From: an uncultured Dorea sp. | GTDB lineage: Bacteria; Bacillota; Clostridia; Lachnospirales; Lachnospiraceae | DNA: 60,733 nt | Direction of reading: 5' to 3' | Assembly: GCA_910584575.1 (NCBI GenBank) | Contig: CAJUBG010000019.1 | Location: 1 to 60,733, forward strand | Shown: in pieces, positions 14,370 through 24,218 of the stretch | Layout: each line of letters opens with the position of its first letter | Numbering within the stretch: position 1 is the stretch's first letter | Notes under the pieces: generated by a model | What the model saw: only the letters and a program-made list of their open reading frames with translations | What the model was told of the DNA's origin: nothing | Database searches by the model: none | Translations under genes and position numbers: made by a program

Positions 14370-15512
14370 TCAATTCCGCAGGCTCAGTATACCCTCCACC
14401 AATATCTTTGCATCATCCAGAATATAATCAAAGGCTCCTGCCTTATAGAGGTTAATCACAATCAACCCCACCGGAACGGCAAAAATCATAGCAAACACTC
14501 CGCCCGCCTTATATCCGGCATACAAAAGCACCAGCGTCACCAGAGGCTTTAACCCCATACTGTCCCCCACAAGCTTAGGCTGAATCAACTGGCGCACCAA
14601 CTGGGTAACGCCATACAATATAAGAAGCCCAAAAACCATCTTATAATTTCCCATCATAAACTTATAGACCGCCCAGGGAATCAGAGCCGTACCTGTTCCA
14701 AAGAAGGGCAGGAAGTCCAGAAAGGCAATCAAAAAAGCAAGCAGAAAAGCAAAATGAATCCTAAGTACCAGAAATCCAGCCAGCAGCAGGATATATACCA
14801 CTACCATAATCTTAAGCTGCGCCTTAAAATATCCTCCCACTGCGTATTTGAGGTTATCCATCACCATGGTCATGCGGCTCACCAGGGCGTTGGGGGCAAT
14901 CCGCTTCGCCCACAGGAGTACGTCCTCACGCTCTGCAATAAAAAAATAGGCTGAGATGAATGTCACGATGGTGGCAATCAGGGCAGACGGGATTCCCTTG
15001 GCAAATCTTCCCGCCGCGGACACCGTCGGTTCGCTGAGCTTTCCGATAATGTCCCCCATGGTCTTCTCCAGATTGTCCATCATGGTATGCCAGCCCTCCT
15101 GCACCCCCACCGGAAGCAGCTTAAAGATACCGTTCAAGCTCTCCCCGATGGTCTCCATCCCTGATTCCAGGTCCTGGTACATGTCCGGCATATTCTGCAC
15201 CAGGCTTACAACCTCACGGCTGATGGTACTGGCAAGCAGATAGATTAAAAGCCCCACCATACCCAGAACACCAATAATAATCAGCGCAGAGCCCCACTTC
15301 TTGACGAGCTTTAACCGCTTCTCAAGCCAGTTCACCACAGGGCTTGCGATGGACGCAATCACCCATCCAATCACAAAGGGCATAAAGAAACCAAGCAGCT
15401 TATATCCAAAATAAAGGCACAAGACCGTCCCGACCAGACTGAACGTAAGACTTACCGCCACCTTCCAGTAAGGACGGGTATCCTGCATCTGTTCTTTAAA
15501 ATTCATCTCCAC
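14370..15512 (-). CDS. ytvI: AI-2E family membrane protein, YtvI-like
   Basis: This 380-residue protein has about seven to eight membrane helices and the family signature DFLPFFGTGTALIPWA, with a second conserved region IQPKLVGDSMGLKPLVTL. This is the AI-2 exporter/permease fold; the LPFFGTG variant is typical of the sporulation membrane protein YtvI. The transported substrate is unknown. A GTG at 15512 has AGAGGTGA eight bases upstream; an ATG two codons later is the other candidate. It lies 32 bp after engB, and its stop overlaps the long form of the reductase gene. Confidence 0.82.
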   Translation of the reverse strand: MEMNFKEQMQDTRPYWKVAVSLTFSLVGTVLCLYFGYKLLGFFMPFVIGWVIASIASPVVNWLEKRLKLVKKWGSALIIIGVLGMVGLLIYLLASTISREVVSLVQNMPDMYQDLESGMETIGESLNGIFKLLPVGVQEGWHTMMDNLEKTMGDIIGKLSEPTVSAAGRFAKGIPSALIATIVTFISAYFFIAEREDVLLWAKRIAPNALVSRMTMVMDNLKYAVGGYFKAQLKIMVVVYILLLAGFLVLRIHFAFLLAFLIAFLDFLPFFGTGTALIPWAVYKFMMGNYKMVFGLLILYGVTQLVRQLIQPKLVGDSMGLKPLVTLVLLYAGYKAGGVFAMIFAVPVGLIVINLYKAGAFDYILDDAKILVEGILSLRN

Positions 15513-15544
15513 CTATTATTCACCTCTTTTTAACGAAATATCCC

Positions 15545-16132
15545 CTACTTCAGATATTCCTTCTCTGCCAACTCCCAAAGCTCGTCCCTTCCCTGCTTCG
15601 TAACCGAGGAAAAGGGGATAACCGTCGTTTTTGCCGGCAGCCCCAGGCCCTGGCGGATTGCCTTAACCTGCTTATCCTTCTGGCTTCTCTTAATCTTATC
15701 AAGCTTGGTGGCAATGATAATCGGCTGATATCCCTGAGCCACAATCCAGTCATACATCATCTTATCATTTGCCGACGGGTCATGCCGGATGTCAATCAAA
15801 AGGAACACGGCCCGAAGCTGCTTCGAGCCATGCAGGTACCTTTCAATCATCCGCCCCCATTTCTGCTTCTCCTGCTCAGACACCTTGGCATACCCGTATC
15901 CGGGAAGGTCTACCAGGTAGAACTCCTGGTTGATATTGTAAAAATTAATGGTCTGTGTCTTCCCCGGCGTGGCAGAAATACGGGCGTAGGATTTCCGGTT
16001 CATCAGCGCGTTAATAAGAGACGATTTCCCTACGTTTGATTTGCCCGCAAAAGCAATCTCCGGCAGCGTATTCTCTGGCAGCCTGCTGGTGATTCCGCAC
16101 ACTGTTTCCAAATCTACATTTTTTATAATCAT
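15545..16132 (-). CDS. engB: Ribosome-biogenesis GTPase EngB/YsxC
   Basis: This 195-residue TRAFAC GTPase has G1 GKSNVGKSS (30-38), G2 in ISATPGKTQT, G3 DLPGYGYA and G4 TKLDK, the last being characteristic of EngB/YihA/YsxC. EngB acts in large ribosomal subunit assembly. The ATG at 16132 has GAGGG six bases upstream. It lies 12 bp after lon on the same strand, the lon-engB order common in Firmicutes. Confidence 0.95.
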   Translation of the reverse strand: MIIKNVDLETVCGITSRLPENTLPEIAFAGKSNVGKSSLINALMNRKSYARISATPGKTQTINFYNINQEFYLVDLPGYGYAKVSEQEKQKWGRMIERYLHGSKQLRAVFLLIDIRHDPSANDKMMYDWIVAQGYQPIIIATKLDKIKRSQKDKQVKAIRQGLGLPAKTTVIPFSSVTKQGRDELWELAEKEYLK

Positions 16133-16144
16133 ATGCTTCCCTCA

Positions 16145-18493
16145 TTACTTCTTAGGCTTCGCCGCCTTGCCCCGTCCGGACAGCGCATGTTTTAACACCT
16201 CGTCCATGCGGGACACCGGAACAATCTTAAGCCCTCTGGTAATCTCATTTGACAGCTCGTCTACGTCGGATACATTTTCCTTAGGGATAATAACCATCTT
16301 AATGCCTGCATTCTTTGCAGCCAACAGCTTCTCCTTCAAGCCTCCGATGGGAAGCACCCTTCCCCTTAAGGTAATCTCTCCGGTCATGGCAATATCCGCC
16401 CTGGCCTTCCTTCCCGTGATGGCTGACATCATAGCCGTGGCCATGGTGATTCCCGCCGAGGGGCCGTCCTTTGGAACCGCGCCCTCCGGTATATGGATGT
16501 GTATGTCATGCTCTTTAAAGAAATTTTCGTCTATCTTGTGCTCTTTGCTGACGGAACGGATATAGCTGATTCCTGTTCTGGCAGACTCCTTCATCACGTC
16601 TCCCATCTGGCCGGTCAAAAGCACCTCGCCCTCTCCCGGCATAATATTCACCTCAATCTGAAGGGTGTCCCCGCCTACGCTGGTCCATGCCAGCCCGCGG
16701 ACAATTCCCACCTCATCCGATTCATTTGCCATCTGGTAAATATATAATTCTTTTCCCAGATAATGGGCGAGATTGCGCTCTGTCACACGGATAGACTCCT
16801 TCTTCATCTCCAAAATCTCTCTTGCGGCCTTGCGGCAAATGTCCCCGATTTTTCTTTCCAACTGGCGCACGCCCGCCTCCTTGGTATAGTTGCGCGCCAT
16901 CCTCCACAACGCCTTCTTGCTGATGCTCAACTGCTCTGGTTTCAGCCCATGCTTCTCTAGCTGCTTGGGAATCAGGTGCTCGTTAGCGATGTGCAGCTTC
17001 TCATTCTCCGTGTAGCTGGTAACCTCAATCACCTCCATACGGTCCAGGAGGGGTCTTGGGATTGGCTGGAGGGTATTGGCCGTGGTGACGAACAGCACCT
17101 CCGACAAATCCACAGGCACCTCAAGATAATGGTCGCGGAACTTCCTGTTCTGCTCACTGTCCAGCACCTCCAGAAGCGCAGAGAAGGTGTCCCCCTTGTA
17201 GTCGTTGCTGACCTTGTCAATCTCGTCCAACAGCATCAGCGGATTCTTCACCTCCGCCTGCCTTAAGCCGTTAGCAATCCTTCCCGGCATTGCGCCTACG
17301 TAGGTCTTTCTGTGTCCACGAATCTCGGCCTCGTCCCGCACGCCTCCCAGGGAAATGCGCACATAGGGCTTATTAAGCGCCCTGGCAAGAGACTTGGCGA
17401 TAGAGGTCTTTCCGGTTCCCGGAGGTCCCACGAGACAGAGGATAGGCGTGTTCCCCTTCTTGGTCAGTGTCCTGACGGCAAGGAACTCCAACACCCTCTC
17501 CTTGACCTTCTCAAGTCCGTAGTGGTCCTCCTCCAATATCTTCTTGGCCGACTCAATGTCCTCGGATTCCTCGCACACCTTGTCCCAGGGCATCTCAAGC
17601 ATAGTCTCGATATAAGTCCGGATCACGCCGTTTTCCGCCTGGCTGCCCAGGGTATTCTGGAATCTGCGTATCTCCTTTTTCAGTTTCTTCTTTACCTCCT
17701 CCGGCGCCTCAAGCTCATCCGTCTTCTGCTGGAATTCCTCCCCGTCTGACAGGGTGCTGTCATCCCCAAGTTCTTCCCTTATCAGCTTGGCCTCCTCACG
17801 AAGAATGTACTCCCTCTGGTTTTTGTCCACCCGCTTCTTGACCTTAGCCTGAAGCTCATCCTTCACATTCATGATCTGAATCTCATTCATCAGCTTAAAT
17901 GAAAGCAGCTCGTAACGCTTAACCAGGTCTGTCTCCTCCAAAAGCTGCTGTGCATCCGTGTAGGAAAAAGGCACGTTAGCCGCAATCACATCCACCAGCT
18001 TTTTCAGCACGCCGATATTCTCCATCTGGGCTGCAAGCTCCTTGGATACCTTGGGATTCTTTGACATGTATTCTTTGAAAATGTCCTTAAGCCCCCTAAG
18101 CATTGCCTCCATATTAGGTGTGTCCTCGACGGTATCAATATCTGTATCCGGTATCACAGTGATATTTGCGCGAAGATAAGGCTCGTCAAACTCAATGGTA
18201 TTGATGTATGCCCGTTCCTCACCTGTAATCAGGACGCGGCTCACCTTCCTCGGCAGCTTAATGATCTGTCGTACCGTCGCCACGCATCCTGTCCGGTACA
18301 TATCACAAAGCTCTGGATTTTCCACGTCGCCGTCCTTCTGCGCAGTCAGGAAAATCTTCTGATTCCCCTCCACAACCTCCTCAATGGCTTTCACCGACCT
18401 GGGACGGCTGACGTCAAAGTGGCGGACCATCTCCGGCAGGATAGTAATCCCTCTTAAAGTCACCATTGGCAGACTCATCGTCTCTCTGTTCAT
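16145..18493 (-). CDS. lon: ATP-dependent protease Lon
   Basis: This 782-residue Lon protease begins with a substrate-binding LAN domain (LPMVTLRGITILPEM). The AAA+ module has Walker A GPPGTGKTSIAKS and Walker B MLLDEIDK. The C-terminal serine protease domain has the catalytic serine in PKDGPSAGITMATAM and the lysine in GGLKEKLLAAK. The ATG at 18493 is chosen because AGAGGAG lies eight bases upstream; twelve extra codons of open frame lack such a site. A terminator-like hairpin between clpX and lon suggests partly separate transcription. Confidence 0.96.
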   Translation of the reverse strand: MNRETMSLPMVTLRGITILPEMVRHFDVSRPRSVKAIEEVVEGNQKIFLTAQKDGDVENPELCDMYRTGCVATVRQIIKLPRKVSRVLITGEERAYINTIEFDEPYLRANITVIPDTDIDTVEDTPNMEAMLRGLKDIFKEYMSKNPKVSKELAAQMENIGVLKKLVDVIAANVPFSYTDAQQLLEETDLVKRYELLSFKLMNEIQIMNVKDELQAKVKKRVDKNQREYILREEAKLIREELGDDSTLSDGEEFQQKTDELEAPEEVKKKLKKEIRRFQNTLGSQAENGVIRTYIETMLEMPWDKVCEESEDIESAKKILEEDHYGLEKVKERVLEFLAVRTLTKKGNTPILCLVGPPGTGKTSIAKSLARALNKPYVRISLGGVRDEAEIRGHRKTYVGAMPGRIANGLRQAEVKNPLMLLDEIDKVSNDYKGDTFSALLEVLDSEQNRKFRDHYLEVPVDLSEVLFVTTANTLQPIPRPLLDRMEVIEVTSYTENEKLHIANEHLIPKQLEKHGLKPEQLSISKKALWRMARNYTKEAGVRQLERKIGDICRKAAREILEMKKESIRVTERNLAHYLGKELYIYQMANESDEVGIVRGLAWTSVGGDTLQIEVNIMPGEGEVLLTGQMGDVMKESARTGISYIRSVSKEHKIDENFFKEHDIHIHIPEGAVPKDGPSAGITMATAMMSAITGRKARADIAMTGEITLRGRVLPIGGLKEKLLAAKNAGIKMVIIPKENVSDVDELSNEITRGLKIVPVSRMDEVLKHALSGRGKAAKPKK

Positions 18494-18538
18494 AAACAAT
18501 TCTCCTCTAAGAATGAAGCTAAAAAACATTCATGTATT

Positions 18539-18567
18539 AAGAAAAAGAATCCCGCTTGCGAGATTCT
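18539..18567 (-). terminator. Terminator between clpX and lon
   Basis: On the minus strand AGAATC (18567-18562) pairs with GATTCT (18551-18546), helped by inner CG pairs, and is followed by TTTTTCTT. Just upstream a second GC-rich hairpin pairs 18576-18582 with 18594-18600. Confidence 0.65.
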
Positions 18568-18627
18568 CCGCTTACGGCGGGCAAAAAATACCCGCCCGCC
18601 TCTTATTCTTTCTTATATCTATACTTT

Positions 18628-19887
18628 CTATGCACTCTCAGACCTGACTGAAATGCGCTCGCACTGGGGCTTTCCGATTCCCTTTACAGCATCCGCCGTA
18701 ATCCTGCACGCCTTCAGCGAATCATCTGACGGCGCCTTGTACATGATATCCATCATGATATTCTCCATGATGGCCCGCAAGCCTCTGGCGCCCGTCTTTC
18801 TCTTTAAAGAGGTCTGGGCAACCGCCTTCAATGCCTCCTCGTCAAAGGTCAAATCAACGCCGTCAAGCTCAAGCATCTTCTGGTACTGCTTTACAATGGC
18901 ATTCTTCGGCTCTGTCAGAATCCTGATTAAAGCCTCCTCGTTTAACATCTCCAACGCTACGGTAACAGGCACGCGGCCTACCAGCTCAGGAATTAGTCCA
19001 AACTTCACAAGATCCTGGGGAAGCACCTGGCTTAACAGCCTGTCAACGTCATTCTCATGCTTGTCGCCGATCTCCACATTGAAGCCGATAGACTTACGGT
19101 CAATCCGCTTCTCGATAATCTTGTCAATTCCTTCAAACGCGCCGCCGCAGATAAACAAAATATTCGTGGTATCAATCTGGATTAACTCCTGATGGGGATG
19201 CTTCCTGCCGCCCTGAGGCGGTACGTTGGCAATCGTACCCTCCACGATCTTGAGAAGCGCCTGCTGTACACCCTCGCCGGACACGTCCCGCGTGATAGAC
19301 GGATTCTCCGACTTCCTCGTTATCTTGTCAATCTCGTCAATATAGATAATGCCATACTCTGCTCTGTCGATATCCCCGTCGGCGGCCTGAATAATCTTCA
19401 GAAGAATGTTCTCCACATCCTCCCCCACGTATCCGGCTTCCGTAAGAGCCGTCGCGTCAGCGATTGCAAAGGGAACGCCTAAGATACGGGCAAGGGTCTG
19501 TGCAAGCAGAGTCTTGCCGCACCCTGTCGGTCCAAGCATCAGAATATTGCTCTTTCCAAGCTCTACTCCTAAGTCCCTTCCTGCCATGATCCTCTTATAG
19601 TGATTGTACACGGCAACCGACAAAACCTTCTTTGCCTCGTCCTGGCCGATTACATACTCATCCAGAAACTCTTTGATCTCCTCCGGCTTCAGCAGATTAA
19701 TATCCGAAAACGGATTCCACTGCCGTTCGTCGCCAAATTCAAATTCCTCCTCCAGAATCTCGGTACAGACGTCGATACACTCATCACAGATATAAGCCCC
19801 GTTAGGCCCTGCAATCAGCTTGCGCACCTGATTCTGTGTCTTATTGCAGAACGAACACCTGACTTGATCATCGTTCCTTCCTACCAT
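18628..19887 (-). CDS. clpX: ClpX, ATP-binding subunit of the Clp protease
   Basis: This 419-residue AAA+ unfoldase starts with a zinc-binding domain (Cys11, Cys14, Cys34, Cys37). Walker A is GPTGCGKTLLAQT and Walker B GIIYIDEIDK. The RDVSGEGVQQALLK and GLIPELVGRVPV blocks are characteristic of ClpX. It feeds unfolded substrates to ClpP, encoded 32 bp upstream. The ATG at 19887 has AGGTGAG at good spacing; an earlier ATG at 19911 does not. Confidence 0.96.
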   Translation of the reverse strand: MVGRNDDQVRCSFCNKTQNQVRKLIAGPNGAYICDECIDVCTEILEEEFEFGDERQWNPFSDINLLKPEEIKEFLDEYVIGQDEAKKVLSVAVYNHYKRIMAGRDLGVELGKSNILMLGPTGCGKTLLAQTLARILGVPFAIADATALTEAGYVGEDVENILLKIIQAADGDIDRAEYGIIYIDEIDKITRKSENPSITRDVSGEGVQQALLKIVEGTIANVPPQGGRKHPHQELIQIDTTNILFICGGAFEGIDKIIEKRIDRKSIGFNVEIGDKHENDVDRLLSQVLPQDLVKFGLIPELVGRVPVTVALEMLNEEALIRILTEPKNAIVKQYQKMLELDGVDLTFDEEALKAVAQTSLKRKTGARGLRAIMENIMMDIMYKAPSDDSLKACRITADAVKGIGKPQCERISVRSESA

Positions 19888-19919
19888 TCTCTCACCTCGT
19901 CTAAGGGACATACTCTAAA

Positions 19920-20501
19920 CTAACGGTTCTTGATCACTTCGTCGATCAGCCCGTACGCCTTTGCTTCCTCTGCCGACATAAAGTTATCGCGATCCGTATC
20001 CTCACTGATCACCTCTATCGGCTGTCCCGTATTCTCTGATAATATTCGATTCAATCTCTCGCGGGTACGCAAAATATGCTTTGCGGCAATCTCAATCTCT
20101 GTTGCCTGCCCCCGCGCTCCTCCTGACGGTTGATGGATCATGATCTCAGCATTGGGCAGAGCCAGTCTCTTTCCCTTCGTTCCCCCTGCCAGCAGGAAGG
20201 AACCCATACTCGCCGCCATACCGATACAGATGGTCTCTATATCACACTTGATATACTGCATTGTGTCATAGATGGCAAGACCCGCCGTCACAGAGCCTCC
20301 CGGACTATTGATATACAGATGGATATCCTTCTCCGGATCCTCTGCCTCTAAGAACAATAGCTGAGCGACAACAACGCTTGCCGATACGTCGGACACTTCC
20401 TCTCCAAGAAAAATGATCCTGTCTTTCAGTAATCTTGAATAGATGTCGTAGGAACGCTCCCCACGGCTTGTCTGTTCAATGACATAAGGTACTAAACTCA
20501 T
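19920..20501 (-). CDS. clpP: ClpP protease subunit
   Basis: This 193-residue serine peptidase has a catalytic triad at Ser98 (GMAASMGSF), His123 (MIHQPSGG) and Asp172 (DTDRDNFMSA). Length and motifs match standard ClpP, which forms the proteolytic barrel used by ClpX. GGAGG stands seven bases before the ATG. It lies 28 bp after tig; the order tig-clpP-clpX is the conserved arrangement. Confidence 0.96.
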   Translation of the reverse strand: MSLVPYVIEQTSRGERSYDIYSRLLKDRIIFLGEEVSDVSASVVVAQLLFLEAEDPEKDIHLYINSPGGSVTAGLAIYDTMQYIKCDIETICIGMAASMGSFLLAGGTKGKRLALPNAEIMIHQPSGGARGQATEIEIAAKHILRTRERLNRILSENTGQPIEVISEDTDRDNFMSAEEAKAYGLIDEVIKNR

Positions 20502-20529
20502 GTATCTGCCTCCTTATTCGTGACAGCGC

Positions 20530-21816
20530 TTATTCTGCTTGGGCATTCTCCACAAGGAAGGTAATCGCCTCCTGAACCGCGATATCCTCCTTCATACGCT
20601 CTTTCTCTCTGTCACCCATGGTCTCTTTCATCTTATCCGCATCCATCCGGTACATCTCGGCCATCTTCTGAACCTCCTCGTCGAATTTCTCGTCGCTGAC
20701 TTCAATATTCTCTGCCTTCACGATGGCTTCTAATACCAGACGTGTCTCAATACTCTTTACCGCCTGAGGTCTCATATCCTCCAAAAGCTTCTCGGCGGAT
20801 AAACCGGTGAACTGGAAATACTGCTCCATGGTAAGTCCCTGGCTCTTGATTCTACGTGCGAAATCCTCCGCCATCTGTGATACCTGAGTCTCAATCATGG
20901 CCTCCGGAAGCTCATACTGCGCGTTCTTCACAGCCTGCTCAACCGCTTCGTCCTCCTGCTTCTCCTTGCCCTCAGCCTCCTTCTTCTCGGCTATGGTCTT
21001 CTTAAGATCCTCCCTGTACTCGGCAAGGGTATCAAACTCAGATACCTCAGACGCGAACTCGTCGTCAATCTCAGGAATCTCCTTAGCCTTAATCTCATGT
21101 ACTTTACACTGGAACACAGCCTCCTTGCCCTGTAATTCCTCTGCATGGTACTCCTCAGGGAAGGTCACCTTCACCTCCACATCCGTTCCGGCATTAACGC
21201 CGATTAACTGTTCTTCAAAACCAGGGATAAATGAGCCTGAACCAATCTCCAGCGGATAGTTCTCGCCCTTTCCGCCCTCGAAGGCAACTCCGTCTACAAA
21301 GCCTTCATAATCAAGAATGACTTCATCCCCGTTCTGCACCGGACGATCCTCTACCGTAACCTGTCTTGCATTCTTCTGCGCTTCTTCCTTAATCTTTGCG
21401 TCAATCTCGTCCTCTGTCACGTCTACGTCATACTTCTCAACCTTAAGTCCCTTGTACTCTCCAAGAGTTACCTCCGGCTTTAATGCAACCGTAGCCGTAA
21501 AGATGAACGGCTTGCCCTTCTCTGCCTGAACCACGTCAATCTGAGGTCTGGATACGATGGATTCCTCACACTCGTCATATGCCTCCCCATACGCCTTTGG
21601 GATCAGCTCATTCGCTGCGTCCTCATAGAAAATCTCTGCGCCGTACATCTTCTCAACCATCTGGCGCGGAACCTTTCCCTTACGGAACCCTGGGATTGAA
21701 ATTCTGTTCTTCTGCTTCTTATATGCACTCTGAAGCGCTTTTTCAAAATCATCGGCAGAAACTTCAATCGTAAGTTTTGCCATGCTTTTCTCTAACTTCT
21801 CTACCTGTAAGCTCAT
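20530..21816 (-). CDS. tig: Trigger factor
   Basis: This 428-residue ribosome-associated chaperone has the ribosome-binding signature in ISIPGFRKGKVPRQMVEKMY. A PPIase domain follows (DEVILDYEGFVDGVAFEGG, then FIPGFEEQLIGVNAG), and a long helical C-terminal chaperone domain ends the protein. It binds near the peptide exit tunnel. The start has AGGAGG upstream, with a small palindromic hairpin (CCTGGCAGCCAGG, 21847-21859) in the leader. Confidence 0.96.
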   Translation of the reverse strand: MSLQVEKLEKSMAKLTIEVSADDFEKALQSAYKKQKNRISIPGFRKGKVPRQMVEKMYGAEIFYEDAANELIPKAYGEAYDECEESIVSRPQIDVVQAEKGKPFIFTATVALKPEVTLGEYKGLKVEKYDVDVTEDEIDAKIKEEAQKNARQVTVEDRPVQNGDEVILDYEGFVDGVAFEGGKGENYPLEIGSGSFIPGFEEQLIGVNAGTDVEVKVTFPEEYHAEELQGKEAVFQCKVHEIKAKEIPEIDDEFASEVSEFDTLAEYREDLKKTIAEKKEAEGKEKQEDEAVEQAVKNAQYELPEAMIETQVSQMAEDFARRIKSQGLTMEQYFQFTGLSAEKLLEDMRPQAVKSIETRLVLEAIVKAENIEVSDEKFDEEVQKMAEMYRMDADKMKETMGDREKERMKEDIAVQEAITFLVENAQAE

Positions 21817-21923
21817 CTGCTATTTCCTCCTGTTTCTATCCTGTCCCCTGGCAGCCAGGAACAAGGCATACTACAATACATTCACCAATGAAGTATAACA
21901 CAAACCTCTCTAAATATCCAGTA

Positions 21924-22478
21924 TTATTTCGTCTCATATACGATGGATTCTGCAATCTCCCTGGCCTTTGCCGGTCCTGACAGCACCTCAATCAGCTTTA
22001 ACGCAAAATCAATGGCCGTTCCCACGCCGCGGCTGGTAATCAGATTGCCGTCCACGGTGACAGAGCCGCCGGAAATCACAGCCCCCTGAATCTCCTTCTC
22101 CACAGAAGGATAACAGGAGATGCGTTTTCCCTTCAAAAGCCCCATATTGCCAAGCACCGTAGGCGCCGCGCAGATGGCGCCGATCTTCTTGCCCTCGTCA
22201 TAGAAGCCCTTTACCACCCTGCGCACTCCCGCGTGAGCATCCAGATTCTTCGTCCCCGGCATTCCTCCCGGCAGCACAATCATATCCGACTCCACGAAAT
22301 TCACTTCCTCGAACAGATCCTCGGTCTGCACGTTGATACCATGGGCGCCGTGTACCGTATAGTCCTCCATAATCGAAACCGTATCCACATAGATGGTAGC
22401 CCGCCTCAGCAGGTCAACGACGGTTAATGCCTCGACTTCTTCAAATCCGTCTGCAAGGATTACACTCACTTTCTTCAT
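21924..22478 (-). CDS. DJ-1/PfpI family protein
   Basis: This 184-residue protein has the N-terminal block VILADGFEEVEALTVVDLLR, including the conserved Glu near residue 15. The nucleophile-elbow cysteine is in IGAICAAPTVLG. This is the DJ-1/ThiJ/YajL branch, often linked to glyoxal or protein-repair chemistry. The in vivo role is not predictable. It lies 107 bp upstream of tig and diverges from the CYTH gene. Confidence 0.88.
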   Translation of the reverse strand: MKKVSVILADGFEEVEALTVVDLLRRATIYVDTVSIMEDYTVHGAHGINVQTEDLFEEVNFVESDMIVLPGGMPGTKNLDAHAGVRRVVKGFYDEGKKIGAICAAPTVLGNMGLLKGKRISCYPSVEKEIQGAVISGGSVTVDGNLITSRGVGTAIDFALKLIEVLSGPAKAREIAESIVYETK

Positions 22479-22574
22479 TTCATCATCCCCTTCTTATTTT
22501 CTCATTTACATTTAGAATCTCTTATATTATGATGTAGGCAACGCTTATCATGAAAAGATCAGGAGGTTACCCCT

Positions 22575-23018
22575 ATGGAAATTGAACGCAAATATCTCGT
22601 ATCGAAGGTTCCCGAACACCTAGAGCAATTCCCCTGCCGAAGCATCGCCCAGGGATACTTAAACACCAATCCCGTGGTACGCATCCGTCAGGATAACGAC
22701 AAGTACGAGCTTACCTACAAATCAAAAGGCTTCATGGCAAGGCAGGAATACAATCTTCCTCTCAACCGGGAAGCCTATGAACATCTTCTCACCAAGATTG
22801 ACGGACGGCTCATCAGGAAGAAGCGTTACATGATACCCCTTCCCCATAACCTGACGGCAGAGCTTGACATTTTTGAAGGCGACTTAGCGCCCCTTATGCT
22901 GGCAGAGGTTGAGTTTGCTTCCGAGGACGACGCCAATTCCTTCGTTCCTCCCTCATGGTTCGGGGAGGACGTGACATTTTCCGGAAAATATCACAACAGC
23001 ACCCTAAGCCTAATCTGA
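22575..23018 (+). CDS. CYTH-domain protein (triphosphate tunnel metalloenzyme)
   Basis: This 147-residue protein starts MEIERKYLV, the ExExK signature of CYTH enzymes. Further conserved residues sit in VVRIRQDNDKYELTYKSKG and RLIRKKRYMIPL, and acidic residues in LDIFEGDLAPLMLAEVEF complete the tunnel. Such proteins hydrolyse inorganic triphosphate or similar substrates. AGGAGGT precedes the ATG. Its 3' end overlaps the convergent lysC end by 9 bp, with no room for a terminator between them. Confidence 0.92.
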   Translation: MEIERKYLVSKVPEHLEQFPCRSIAQGYLNTNPVVRIRQDNDKYELTYKSKGFMARQEYNLPLNREAYEHLLTKIDGRLIRKKRYMIPLPHNLTAELDIFEGDLAPLMLAEVEFASEDDANSFVPPSWFGEDVTFSGKYHNSTLSLI

Positions 23019-24218
23019 CATTGCGAAACCATCATGGACTGCGTTCATCGCCTTATCAATATCCTTCTTCGGCACCAGCACCGTAATCCGGATCTCTGAT
23101 GTGGAAATCATATTGATATTGACTCTGGAATTGTATAGGGACTCAAACATCTTCGCCGCCACGCCGGGATTGCTCATCATCCCTGCGCCGACGACTGACA
23201 GCTTCGCCACATCCTCATTCCACGTAATGTCCTTGATGGTCAATCGCTCTTTATTCTCCTCCAATGTACGGATTGCCGCCTTCAAATCGTCCGACGCCAC
23301 CGTAAACGAGATATCCTTCGTCCCCTCCCGTCCCACGGACTGAAGAATGATATCCACATTGATGTTATTCTTCGCCAGCGTATCAAAGATACGGAACGCG
23401 ATTCCCGGTCTGTCCTCCACTCCGATTACGGAGATTCTTGCCGTATTCTTGTCGGCAGCTACCCCCGTCACTAATAGTTTTTCCACACCCTTTGCCTCCT
23501 TGACTACGGTTCCCTCCGAACGGTTCAGGCTGGACCGCACAACCAGTTCTACATTGTATTTCTTCGCCATCTCCACCGAACGGTTGTGGAGTACCCGCGC
23601 CCCAAGGCTTGCTAACTCCAGCATCTCGTCATAGGTGATGGTGTCAATCTTTTTGGCGTTCTTTACCACCCTTGGGTCTGCCGTGTACACACCGTCCACG
23701 TCCGTGTAAATCTCACACCTGTCCGCATGGAGCACAGCCGCAAGGGCAACCGCCGTTGTGTCCGAGCCTCCCCTTCCCAAAGTAGTCACGTCGTCATACT
23801 TGTTCACTCCCTGGAAGCCGGTCACAATCACAATCTTCCTGGAATCCAGCTCATGAAGGATTCTCTCTGTCTCAACCCTCTTAAAACGGGCGTTGCCGTA
23901 CCGAGAGGTAGAATGCATCCTAACCTGGAACGCATTCAGGGACACAGCCGGAACATCCAAAGACTGCAAAGCCATAGCCATCAGGGATACCGATACCTGC
24001 TCTCCTGTGGTCAGCAGCATGTCAAGCTCGCGCTTCTTCGCTTTGGGGTTGATGGTCTTTGCAAGGTCTAACAGCTCGTCCGTGGTATCTCCCATGGCAG
24101 ACAGCACCACCACCACGTCATGGCCTTCCTTATAATCTTCGATGCACCTTCTGGCAACGTTAAAAATTCTCTCCTTATTGGCTACTGAGCTGCCTCCGAA
24201 TTTCTTTACGATCAGCAT
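23010..24218 (-). CDS. lysC: Aspartate kinase
   Basis: This 402-residue monofunctional aspartokinase has the KFGGSS motif at residues 6-11, catalytic-domain blocks VTGFQGV and TLGRGGSDTTAVALA, and two C-terminal ACT-type regions (about 265-400) that usually bind lysine or threonine. It catalyses the first step of the aspartate pathway. It overlaps the upstream phosphoglycerate-mutase-like gene by 7 bp and is the last gene of secA-prfB-hom-apgM-lysC. The ATG has AGGAGG upstream. Confidence 0.95.
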   Translation of the reverse strand: MLIVKKFGGSSVANKERIFNVARRCIEDYKEGHDVVVVLSAMGDTTDELLDLAKTINPKAKKRELDMLLTTGEQVSVSLMAMALQSLDVPAVSLNAFQVRMHSTSRYGNARFKRVETERILHELDSRKIVIVTGFQGVNKYDDVTTLGRGGSDTTAVALAAVLHADRCEIYTDVDGVYTADPRVVKNAKKIDTITYDEMLELASLGARVLHNRSVEMAKKYNVELVVRSSLNRSEGTVVKEAKGVEKLLVTGVAADKNTARISVIGVEDRPGIAFRIFDTLAKNNINVDIILQSVGREGTKDISFTVASDDLKAAIRTLEENKERLTIKDITWNEDVAKLSVVGAGMMSNPGVAAKMFESLYNSRVNINMISTSEIRITVLVPKKDIDKAMNAVHDGFAMSD